A stretch of 64,000 nucleotides of DNA from Erigeron canadensis (Eukaryota; Streptophyta; Magnoliopsida; Asterales; Asteraceae): contig NC_057765.1 of assembly GCF_010389155.1 (NCBI RefSeq), forward strand, positions 39,575,559 to 39,639,558, read 5' to 3'. The notes below the pieces were generated by a model. The model had not been told where the DNA came from and ran no database searches. It saw nothing but the letters and a program-made list of their open reading frames with translations. Positions 36,276-47,000 of this stretch are shown in pieces; position 1 is the stretch's first letter, and every line of letters begins with the position of its first letter. The translations under genes were made by a program, and so were the position numbers.

Positions 36276-36803
36276 TGGCCTTTTGAATATGTTTCTAACT
36301 AGTTATATCTTTCTATATATTTAAGGTACGCAGCACATTCGTACAATGGAGTAATGAAGAACAACGCGCTATCAGTTTGAATCATATAATACGTATAAAA
36401 ATAGACTATTGAAGTTTGGTGCATCATTTTTGTAATCAAATGAGCCAACATGTAGGGTGTAGAACAAAGGAAGAAAAAGAAATGCGCTTGTAAACCTAGG
36501 TACATTACTAAAAATATTATTAATTATAATTATTATGATTAGGTATTAATAATGTTAACTACTAACTATTAATCGCTCTTAATATATAACTAAATTAAAA
36601 TAAAAACAAATAAGAACACTTAAAAACTACATTTTGATGCATTAAAAGTCCATAAGACTAACATAGTGTATAACCAATTATCATTATTTAAATGTTTAAC
36701 AACACATTGTCATGTTAAAATCAAGAAAATCATGGGTTTTTTTTTGTGCATCCAACAAAAAACTTGATTTTTTCGATTTTGACGGCTCAATGTGTTATTA
36801 AAC

Positions 36804-37284
36804 AAAGTTATTTTGAGAACCTTTTTTTTTGCGAGAACCTTTGAGAACTTTTCAAATCTATCCCAACTAATGATTATTCTTTACATGAAAATTGTTTTTT
36901 GATTGTTTCTGAATAACTTATGTGTAATTTTGAAGTTTATAATTGTGTAGAGACATGGATTATCATCCGTTATACAATTATGTGGAGATTTGGATTCTTG
37001 ATCACATGTGCACGAATATTGCTATGATCACATGTATGCAAGTCGATCACATGTAATCATAGCAATATTCGTGCACATGTGATCAAGAAATCCAAATCTC
37101 CAAATAATTGTATAACGGATGATAATCCAAGCCTCCACACAATTATAAACTTCAAAATTACACATAAGTTATTCAGAAAACAATCAAAAAACAATTTTTA
37201 TGTAAAGAATAATCATCGGTTGGGCTTGATTTGAGAAGTTCTCAAAGGTTCTCGCAAAAAAAAAAAAAATCTCAAAATAACTTT
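36804..37284. mobile_element. Long near-perfect hairpin (foldback MITE)
   Basis: Arms of about 225-235 bp mirror each other with few mismatches: left arm aaagttattttgagaacc...tgattattctttacatg...ggattatcatccgttatac..., right arm the same in reverse, ending ctcaaaataacttt. The loop is only about 20 bp around 37035. A TA-rich run and a GATA microsatellite follow. No coding frame. A transcript across it would fold into a single long double-stranded stem. Confidence 0.85.
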
Positions 37285-37287
37285 ACC

Positions 37288-37301
<14 letters not shown>

Positions 37302-37318
<17 letters not shown>

Positions 37319-37325
37319 GATAGAT
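37302..37325. repeat. (GATA)n microsatellite
   Basis: Six units of a GATA/TAGA tetranucleotide right after a short TA run, adjoining the foldback element. Confidence 0.85.
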
Positions 37326-37782
37326 TGAGAGCTTATACTTCCAACCTTAAATCTTTGATTGTTAACAATTTCAGATTTTCAGAAGGGTAGGAAAGCAAAT
37401 TTAATAAGTAGCAATATATTATCCAAACGCATGTGAAGTATAACCGGAAAGACTGAAAAAAGTGTGCATATAAGCAAACATGGTAAGAAGACTTTTACGA
37501 TTAGTTTTATCAAAGTTTGTTTATGTCCTCTAAAGTGTAAATTTTTTTTATTAACTAGAAATTTTGTTTTCATTTTCCAATCAAAGATACCCCTTAACAA
37601 AAATATCTGGTTTTGTCATTATCTGTTATTGTGCATTGGCGCATTGCCACTACGTCTCTAGTGTTAATTAGATTTCGAATGGGATGAGAAAGGTTGAGTG
37701 CTCTCAATGGGCCGGAGAAAAGAAAAGAATATCAACCATTGAATTTCTAGTCACGTGACTTAAACAAAAAAGATAATCATTA

Positions 37783-38169
37783 GCTAAGTGTGCGTGCGCC
37801 GGAATGCAGTCAACTAATCACCAAAAGTTATTGTGTGCACGAACTCTAGGTCGGCTTTATTGTATTCAGGAAACTTGAAATTATGTTTCTTATGAACATA
37901 AAGCGGATGTGGGACCGGTTACTTTACATAAAACTTGTTTATTTTCATATATTTTTTTCATTGTGTGCATAAACTAATTCCAAAAAGTTATTGTGTGCAT
38001 GCCACGTAAGCAGTCAACGTAAAAGTAGTGACCGACTAACTTCTTACCCGGTAACTTTTGTTTACTATGAGACTTTTGAACAAGTTTCCTGAATACAATA
38101 AAGCCGACATAGAGTTCGTGCATACAATAACTTTTCAGGATTAGTTAACTGCATTTCAACGCACTTAGC
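37783..38169. mobile_element. MITE with about 95-bp terminal inverted repeats
   Basis: The left arm starts gctaagtgtgcgtgcg and includes caaaagttattgtgtgcacg and cggctttattgtattcagga. The right arm has the same blocks inverted (tcctgaatacaataaagccg, cgtgcatacaataacttttc) and ends cgcacttagc. The 200-bp interior carries a further copy of the aaaagttattgtgtgcat phrase. No coding frame; superfamily unclear, the long TIR suggests a MULE-type MITE. Confidence 0.75.
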
Positions 38170-39018
38170 CCTATTACTAAGACTAGAATACAAAACTTGA
38201 CAGGATCCAAGTCCCTTGAAATCAACACGAGAAAATAAACATTTTATGTGATCTCTCTTGATTAGCATATAATCTGGGAGTAGGTGAACTATATGAGTTT
38301 TTTTTATTTTTGATTTTCTAAAAGAGAAGTTTCAATTCAACCTTTTTCATATATATAAACTAAAGCACTCCTTCCCAATAACAACATTCCAAAATAGCAC
38401 AATAAAAAAATATTATGTAGCTCTTCGAAAAGGGTGTGTGGCACATGAATCATGATCAATGGAAATCTATCAGCCCATTATTCAATTGGGCCCAGAATTA
38501 ACAATACGCTTAATTAATGAGAAAAAGACAAACAAGCAGGCGGCCCGGTTGACAAGGGAATCCCGACAAACTCGCCCTTTCATTTTGGTAGAAAAAGATT
38601 GTACGTTGTTCTGAATTTTCTTAAAATATTTGGAGTATAGGAAAATGATAATGACAACCTTAAATGTTGTCATTAACAGGTTCTTACAAGCATAAAAAAT
38701 AATGCTTTATATATTAATAACTGTTCCTCTGAATTTTCGTAAGACAAAGTATAAATTTTAATGCATCAAATTAATTAATACTAACTGCCATTAACAAAAC
38801 TCATAATTTTATGGTAAAAAAAAATCCCGTTTATACTAAATTAAAGTTTTATAATTGATCAAAAATCATATATAAATACGCTGATGATCAAGCTAATTCG
38901 GTATACTTAGTGAGTATGTGTATGTTAGCTCATATAATAGAGTGACGAATTGAATTTTTAGTGTATATCACCGAAGATCAGCCAGGAAATTAAATAAAAA
39001 ACATATATTAAAATATGG
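38170..39018. other. Intergenic, no gene seen
   Basis: AT-rich spacer between DNA transposons. No gene or complete repeat recognised. Confidence 0.45.
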
Positions 39019-39705
39019 TTTAAAGGCCAAATTTGCCACTCAAAATATATGTAAAGGGAAAATTTGTCACTTATGTTTTTAAAAGGTCAAATTTGTCACT
39101 AAAAATGCATATAAAAGGAAAATTTGCTACTCAAATTTATCCTTAGGTGCAATTTTCACATTTTTTTTTATTAAATTGATGATTGTGTTGCTAACTATGA
39201 ATTTAGGGACTCTTGTACCGCTTCTCCTCAAGTTTGGGTTGGTGTTTAGTTAACTATCCTAAGACTGTAGTGTGGTTGTCGGCCTACCCATAGAGAAAGG
39301 AGTTGGTAGCAGACAAGTCATTCGGAAATGAAACTTCCATGGCGTAGATTGACCGTTCACAAATCTGTCTTGAAGAGCGAGATCATTATTGCATAGATAA
39401 GGCGCCTATCTTTACGCGGTATTTCCATAATGATATAAGAAAAGCAAAAAAAGGGGTTGTTGTTGATACTTGTTTGATTTGAAACTGTTGAGTAGTGGTC
39501 CTCTTTTTCTTTTTTACCTTGGTTAGGTTTAAGTTATCTCGGACCCGGAATTGAATAACCCCCCCCCCCTCCCCAAAACTTGAACCTAATGAGTCATGTT
39601 TTACTTACTACCTTTCGGGTATCAGGTTTCCTTATGGAGTAATCGATGATTCATTAACTGTCTTTTTTCTTTTAACCCGTTCACTTACTATAAATATCTA
39701 TGTAG

Positions 39706-39935
39706 TTTTAACGTGTGTTCCCAGTTAGAATTCCATACTTTTTTAACACGCATTTAAATTAAAGACTTTATTACGTAATATAATATATACGGGTCAACTG
39801 TATGCTTTGGTTCAGGTCGTATTTTAACGTGTGTTCCCAATTAGAGTTCCATACTTTTTAACACACATTTAGAATAAAGATGTTATTACGTAATACAATA
39901 TATACGGGTCAACTGTATGCTTTGGTTCAGGTCGT
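39706..39935. repeat. 116-bp tandem duplication
   Basis: Two copies of a unit starting ttttaacgtgtgttccca and ending ggttcaggtcgt lie at 39706-39821 and 39822-39935 with roughly ten differences. Non-coding. Confidence 0.85.
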
Positions 39936-40146
39936 GTTTCGGGTATACGGATAAAACTGTCAACATTCACCAACCCCCGAACCCGCAAAATCGTCTTATA
40001 CTTGTCCCAAAACCCATATACCCAGACCTATCCCAAAAAGTCATTTTCCAATTTCCTCATCGGGACAAGTTTTTTTTTTTGAGTGACAACACAATTATCA
40101 ACTTGATAGGAAAAATGACAAGATTGCACATCAGGATTAGAGTTTA

Positions 40147-41380
40147 TTGCATAAAACGTCTATGTGGTTTACACAAATTTGTGGTTTACATTCCTCTAAT
40201 ATTTTTTTAATGGTTTTCGTCCCTAATTCAGGTTTTATTAGCAAGTTACATCCTTTTGAGGAACAACGTCAAATTCTCTTCATTAAATGGCATCACGTGC
40301 CCCTTCATGTGAGAGTTTTTCATCTTTTCCTTCATCACAGAGACATTTTTATGCAACTTAGTGTGCAAATCACATGGACGTTTTATGCAACTTAGTGTGC
40401 ATACCACAAGGACATTTTATGCAAATAACTTCTTTATTTTTATTTTTTTCATTTTTATACTTTTTTAAAAAGAATTATTACTTGTAAATGTAATTAAATG
40501 TGACTAAATGTTTATGTTATTTAAAGATCTCATATATGTCTATTTCATTTCATATCCCTGTTATTGAGTGTACCTGGATATATGTAACAACCATATAAGC
40601 TATCACTTTTAAGTTTTTGATTAGTCGGGTACATCCAATAACCGAGATTTTAAAGTTCATTACATGACATTGACATTTTACAAAACTTTTAACATAAATA
40701 TTTAGCCTTTCTTAGTGCATTCACATGTAATAATCTGAAAAACGAAAGTAAGGTTGAAAAGGTGTTTTTACATATGATTAAGAAAGAGATTATTACATGT
40801 GAATGTAACTAACAGTGACTAAATATTTATGTTATTAAAAGTTTCATCAAATATCGATGTCAGTAAATTTTCAAATCCTGGTTATTGGATATACTCGACT
40901 AATCAAAAAACTTACAAGTAATAACTTATGTGGTTGCCACATACGCTCGATAATTGAGATATGAAAGTACTTTTAATGATATAGATATATACGAGATCTT
41001 TAAATAATATTGACATTTGGTCATAATTAATTACATTTACAAGTAATAATTCTTTTAGAAAAAGTATAAAAATGAAAATAAATAAATAAATAAAAAAGTT
41101 AGTTGCATAAAACGTCCCTGTGGTTTGCACACAAAGTTGCATAAAACATCCCCGTGTTTTGCACTCTAAATTGCTTAAAACGTCCATGTGAGAAATGAAT
41201 AGACGAAAAACCCCTCACATGGAGGGCACATGATGCCATTTAACGGAGAGAATTTGAAGTCGTTACTCAAAAAGATGTAATTTGCTAATAAAATCGAATT
41301 AGGGACGAAACCACTAAAAAAATCTTAGAGGGATGTGATCCATGAATTTATGTAAACCACATGGATGTTTTATGTAATTA
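40147..41380. mobile_element. 1.23-kb foldback element with about 600-bp arms
   Basis: The left arm (40147 to about 40742) starts ttgcataaaacgtctatgtg and passes through tcgtccctaattc, aatggcatcacgtgcccc, aagaattattacttgtaaat and ttgattagtcgggtacatcc. The right arm has every block in reverse order and complement, ending at 41380. The loop is about 45 bp near 40760. Inside each arm a short unit (cataaaacgtccctgtggtt type) is tandemly repeated. No coding frame. Confidence 0.85.
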
Positions 41381-41840
41381 ATTCTAAGTATTAATTTGAG
41401 TGATAATTTGAGGCCTTGAGCATTAGCCCAATGGTTGAAAGATCATCCCCATTCATGAGTTTTTGAGTTCAAGTTTTCTGGAGGACATAAGGAATGCCCT
41501 TTATGAGGGCTTGGCTTGGGTTTACCCACGTTTAATTTGGAAGGGGCAGGGTTTACCCCTATTAATCGACGTGCTTTCGGGCGGATTAGTAGGGGTTTCC
41601 CCCATCGGGTATTTGAAATAGACATTTCTACTTCGAGGGAGCTCTCTAGCGCGGATCCGGTTAAGACAACGTATGTTAGACCTCTCGCCGTTGAATCGCG
41701 ACACGAAGTTTTCAGCGAAATTTATCTTTCAAAAAAAATACTCGTATATACTTTTGAGTGACAAATTTGACCTTATAAAGAAAAAATAAGTGGCAAAATT
41801 GTCTTTTACATATATTTTAAGTGGCAAATTTGCCCTTTTA

Positions 41841-43674
41841 TGTAACAACCAAACCACAATATTAAATATATATATTAAAGTGATAAGATTTTTTTTTCCA
41901 CTGTGCCGCAGTGGGGGGATTCACGCCCCATTGCGCCGCAGTCACATCAAAGACCAGAAACCAAAATTTTTGAGATTTCCCACTGAGGCGCAATGGGAGT
42001 GTACAATCCCCACTGAGGCGCAGTGGGAGCCCAGATTTCTCAAAAACACATTTTGACACTTAAAGACAACTTGCAACTTCTCTAACACAAACCAAACTTC
42101 ATATAAACATCATTTCTGAATCTAAACAAGGATTTGACACATTTACAAGCTTACCAATAATATTCATTTGAAACAATATCCATAAACACAACTAAACGGG
42201 TCGCTTGCCCGCATTTACCTAAAGTGACGAAATAAGCATTTGACTCCAAAATGATTTATACTTCAAACCACTTTAATAGTCATGACTAGAAGACTTAAAA
42301 TACATCATACACAACATTTCCCATCAAAAGACACATGTATCAAGAGCCAAAATGGTCATAAGGGGATTATCTACCGAAATTACCCAAATTGCCAACCTTC
42401 AAGATGGCCAAAACCTTGCTCTTGCTACTACCAACTCCTATAAAAGGGGTAAACAACTAAAACATAAACAACACTTAGTGAATGCATATACATATAATCA
42501 TAATCAAGTTACCATAGCAATGTGCATCAAGCACCACATATAGCCTATCAAATGATAGCCATTTCATTCATATCAATCACAAGCATAGAATTCATCATAA
42601 TTCATTTTCAACATGGCCATGGACAATTTGGCTAGTAGGAATTTACCCACCTACTAACTCTTACAAACAATTTGGCTAGTAGGAATTTACCCACCTACTA
42701 GCTCTTACATCCAAATTGACTAGTAGGAATTTTTACCCACCTACTAACTCTTACAATCAACAAACAAATGGGTCATAGGAATTTACCCACCTATGACCTC
42801 TATTAACAAGAACATGATTATATGCATATACACTCACCTTAAATTTGGCTATTAGATACTATGGCTAAAGGCTCAACTAGATGATCTTCTCCACCTATAC
42901 ATAATACAATATATATCTATGAGTTCCATAAACTCAACTCTTTCACAAACATCTACTTGAATTAATCATGCATTCTATTATCATGGTGTTTGGCAATTAC
43001 AAAACATTTTAACAATTTTCTATAATCAACTTCATATCACCATTTAGCCAAACATCCAAGACATAATGTTTATTATCTTGAGTTTCATTACAAAACTCAA
43101 TTGCATTTACCCAAAGCTTCTCCTTTAAAAGTTTCATTAGAGTTCATCATCAAAATCCCCAAAATAGCAATTTCCCAATTTTACTAGCCAAGAACCCTAA
43201 TTTTAAAATCAAGAACCCTAAAATTTTGTAATTAAATGATTTGAAGAAACCTTACCTCAAGAACAACAACTCAATTGAAATTTTCAGATTTTCCTTCTTT
43301 ATTCTTTGATAGTTTCGGCCCCTCACTAGACCACCACAAGCCCTCACTTTGTTTATTATTTGATTGAATTGATTAATTGGATTTAGGAGGGTGAATTGCA
43401 TGTAAACCTTTGATAGATTTGAAGGAATGGAAGAATTGGGAGGTTTGAGAGAAATAAGGTTTAGTGAAATTATGAATCATCAATAAAAATTTGGCTGGGC
43501 ACCCTCCCCCTTTGCCACGTTTCCTTTCAATTTTTGTGGGTAAAATACCCACTAGCTACTAAAGTTTCAACTAAATCAACCCCTTATCTCAATACAAAAT
43601 ACTAGAAAATTAATTTAATGTAGAAACTATAAAATGGTTAATCTTCTTTTACCTTAAAATATTAGGGTGTTACA
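41841..43674 (-). mobile_element. Solo LTR, probably Ty3/gypsy, with 5-bp TSD
   Basis: Ends TGTAACAACC and GGGTGTTACA, the short inverted TG...CA termini of many plant gypsy LTRs. The same 5 bp TTTTA flanks both sides (41836-41840 and 43675-43679). No gag-pol sequence or second LTR is present, so recombination has left a 1834-bp solo LTR. Orientation is inferred as minus because that strand starts TGTAACACCC and later carries a leader-like stretch with AAACCCTAA phrases. Inside are a GCGCCGCAGTGGG-type repeated motif in both directions near 41900-42030 and a tandem array at 42625-42805. Confidence 0.8.
42625..42805. repeat. Four-copy tandem array in the solo LTR
   Basis: About four units of roughly 50 bp built on ctagtaggaatttacccacc followed by tactaactcttaca. 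The last unit is diverged (gggtcataggaatttaccca). Lies wholly within the LTR. Confidence 0.8.
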
Positions 43675-43679
43675 TTTTA

Positions 43680-44963
43680 ACCTTAAAATATTACTGATAA
43701 ACAAGTAAGGAAACAGACATGCATACATGATACGTACTTATTTTTAAGAATTTCTATTTTGTTTATGATATACTCGTATCTCTTTTTTTGAAATTTAGTT
43801 GTTATTGTCTAATTGGTCAAAGCTCAGCTGGCAGGGAATTAAATATAACAGTACACATTAAATACATATCTTTTATGGCTATATCTGTCAACTAACCCAA
43901 TATTTGATCTACGAGCCCCGTACGTTTTTTGTTGAAACAAACATATGTTTTGTTCCTTCATGAAATCATGAACCATCCATTTCTCATAGAATATTAAAAT
44001 TATTAATTTATTTGCAACACCGTGATGTTGTGAGTTATGACATGGGAGGCATGTTTTGTGTACTCAAAAACCTTTTTTCACATTGAACTACTCTTGATTT
44101 TAGAAAAACACAAACATATTTCATATTTCAATTTCGGTTTGGATTGATGTGGGAAAATATTTTATTTTTTAAACTGTCAAATCTTGTTGAAAGTACTAAA
44201 CTAAGATTTAATAACTGAGTACGAGTACTGACTACTGAGTACATGAAAGCACCTGCTTATACCAACAAGAAATTGGACAGTCAAACCTTCCTATAGAAAG
44301 GCAGAAACTCACCAGATTAAACATCCTTGAAACCACCAACACTATCTAAATGATCCGATTGTATGTATTCCACAATTCCACAAAGCATATGATAGTATTT
44401 TGGCATTAATTCCTTAATAACTTTTCGGTGAAAAGACAAATATGTTTCTTTTAACACTCTAGACAGTATTCTTTTCAATTTTTTCATCAGTCTTTATAGG
44501 TGAACATCATGTCAACACTTTAAGCTAATATACATATGTCAATAATACTTTTCCATTTCTTTCATTATTTTATTTTATACACGCATATAAACATACACAT
44601 ATTTAGCCAAAAACCCCACCTAAGACCTTGCCCCTCCACCTTTCACTTCATTATTCTACTGAAGAACCCAAAGTGACGAGGAAACTAACTTAGCGGTGCC
44701 AAACAATGTCACAAAAATAAAAAGCCTTTCGGTTACTATCGTTGATAGCAATCTTACAAATTACTTTTCCCCAAATGAATACCCTTATATCCTCCAAAGT
44801 CCAAACTCTAAATTAAATTGCACCGATCATCATGCTCCATAATATATGAAGTATATGACCAAATTATTATTATGATTATGATAATGAAACCACGGCATAC
44901 TAATAAAAAAATTGTCATGCAAAAGATTATGTTTTAGTGACATACTAAAACTGTTATTAGATC

Positions 44964-45020
<57 letters not shown>

Positions 45021-45773
45021 CCCATTTATTTTGATTACTTTAAGGGCAAAGATAAATGACATTTATTAATAAATATAGATGAAAAATGTTGAATTTTTTT
45101 CTAAATTGCATCTAGCTTTAAAAAGTGTTATTGAATACTATTAAATATATAGTGTCAGTAAAGGTTTTTAGTTACCTTATTTTAATTTACACTTTTATTT
45201 AGAGGCAGAAAAAATTCTAAATGAGACAAAATAAAAAAAATTCACAAAAAATAAATATAAAAAGGAGCAAAAATTTAAAAACCTATAGAAAATTTTTTAA
45301 AATTCATGACAAAATCTAAATTTCAAAAGAGGTTGATCCCCTTTTTCTCCCATGTAGTATCCCCTGCTTTTACTAGTGATAGTGAAATGAGAGAGAAACA
45401 TTAATCCAATGATCAAGTTTTCTTTAAGATGATTAGTCATGTTATGAAACTTGGGGAAATTTTTCCCTAATGAAATTGTTTTACATGTACTTTTAAGAAA
45501 TTGTCACTAAAACTCAAATTTGGTGATATCTTATACGTTACCAAAAAACGATTTCTGTTTTCTATCTATAACTTTTAAAAGTATCACTAATTTTTTAATT
45601 TTGTAACACTTCTAGTATTTCACAAAGTTAGTGGCTTAGTGCTGTTGGTTAAGCCCCACACCTTTTCCCCACACGTACGGATGTTAGAAAAGACTTTGAA
45701 TATGGGCGTTTTAAATATACTTTCAATTATGATTTAATCGATGTAGGATGTTGTAATGTGATTTTATTATTTA
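43680..45773. other. Intergenic, no gene seen
   Basis: About 2.1 kb, AT-rich. Contains an (AT)n microsatellite of about 50 bp at 44967-45017. The lack of long open frames and of transposon ends suggests plain spacer or very old repeats. Confidence 0.45.
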
Positions 45774-47000
45774 GGGTAAATTATATTTTTGTCCCTGAAG
45801 TTAGCATGTTTTTCACTTTTGATCCCTAAATTTTAAAAATTACAATTTTGACCCTAAAGTTGGCCAATTTTTTCAATAATCGTCATTTGGCCTTACGGCG
45901 TTAAAAAATAGCTGTTAATGTACGCACGTGAGGACAATAATGTCATTTCACCTTACACCGAGGGACGAAAAGCGAAAAAATAGTTACATGAGGGACGAAA
46001 AGTGAAAAAATAGCTACTTGAGGAACGAAAAATGAAAATCATACAGATAAATTTATTTTTTCATTCTTTCTTTTCCGATGGAATTTTCCGACTAGACATT
46101 TATTTCCCCTTTACCCCAAGTCTCTCCAATCACCACCACCTAAGAACCACCAACAACAGCGGCCGCTACTAGCCGCGGCAGTCTGTAACCAACACTAGTC
46201 ACCGCCGTCTATAACCACCACAAGCCACTGTCACCTCTGGCCACCACCGCCTATAATTACCACCAGGCACCGCCACTACAATCAACATCAGCCACCACCA
46301 CCTACAATCACCACCAGCCACCGCTGCCTATAATTACCACCAAACACCGCCGTCTACAGTCACCTCCAACCACCGCCGTCTACAGTCACCTCCAACCAAC
46401 CGCCGCCAACTAGAATCACCACCAACCAACCGCCGCCACCTAGAATCACCACCATCCACCGTCCCCATTTCAATTAAAATCAAAATTTATAAAAGAAAAA
46501 AAATGACTGGCATGTTTTAACTATAATTTGTTTGATTGGTTGTGTTTTGAATGTCATGAATTTTAGTAAGTGATTTTGTTTGTGGTTTAGATTTGGATTC
46601 AAAGTCGAGTTTTTATTAGGTATCATCGAAAAATAAATGTCTAGTTAGAAAATTCTATCAGTAAAAATGATCGGAAAAGATGAATAGGAAAGAAAGAATG
46701 GAAGAATAAATTTATTTGTATGATTTTCATTTTTCATCCCTCAAGCAGCTATTTTTTCACTTTTCGTCCTTCAGGTAGCTAATTTTTCACTTTTCGTCCC
46801 TCGGTGGAAGGTGAAATGACATTAGTGTCCTCACGTGTCTAGCACGTGCGTACGTTAACGGCCATTTTCTAACGCCGTAAGGTCAAAGGACGATTATTGA
46901 AAATATTGGTCAACTTTAGGGTCAAAATTGTAATTTTTAAAGTTTAGGGATCAAAAGTGAAAAACGTGCCAACTTTAAGGACGAAAAGTGTAATTTACTC
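45774..47000. mobile_element. MULE-like non-autonomous element with about 330-bp TIRs
   Basis: The left end gggtaaattatatttttgtc and the right end (other strand) gagtaaattacacttttcgt begin inverted repeats that continue for about 330 bp (tttttcacttttgatcccta, cttacggcgtta, aagtgaaaaaatagctac, ggaattttccgactagac). The unique centre is a GC-rich stretch of cac/ccg triplets. Flanks 45765-45773 and 47001-47009 match at seven of nine bases, perhaps a decayed 9-bp target duplication. No transposase. Confidence 0.65.
46121..46470 (+). repeat. Degenerate CACCRCC-type minisatellite
   Basis: Repeated phrases such as ccaccgccgtctacagtcac, ctccaaccaaccgccgcc and tagaatcaccaccaaccaa, each present at least twice, form a GC-rich patch within the AT-rich element. 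The plus strand could be read as Thr/Pro-rich in parts, but stops interrupt it. Confidence 0.7.

Larger units (their letters stand above)
39019..41840. mobile_element. Outer inverted-repeat element enclosing a foldback
   Basis: Sequence at 39026-39130 (ggccaaatttgccactcaaa, aaggtcaaatttgtcact) recurs inverted at 41755-41840 (agtgacaaatttgacctt, agtggcaaatttgccctttt). The two likely form the ends of one 2.8-kb composite. Enclosed are a 116-bp tandem duplication, the long foldback at 40147-41380 and a short unique stretch. The solo LTR at 41841 abuts the right end. Confidence 0.5.

Noticed and set aside
42625..42805. Regularly spaced repeats that might be taken for a CRISPR array
   Set aside because: Units are contiguous tandem repeats without unique spacers, inside a plant LTR.
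44967..45017. Long (AT)n tract
   Set aside because: Plain microsatellite; no evidence of cruciform function or flanking gene.
46121..46470. Possible Pro/Thr-rich extensin-like coding sequence
   Set aside because: Stops occur in every frame and the repeats are at DNA level; better seen as a minisatellite within the transposon.
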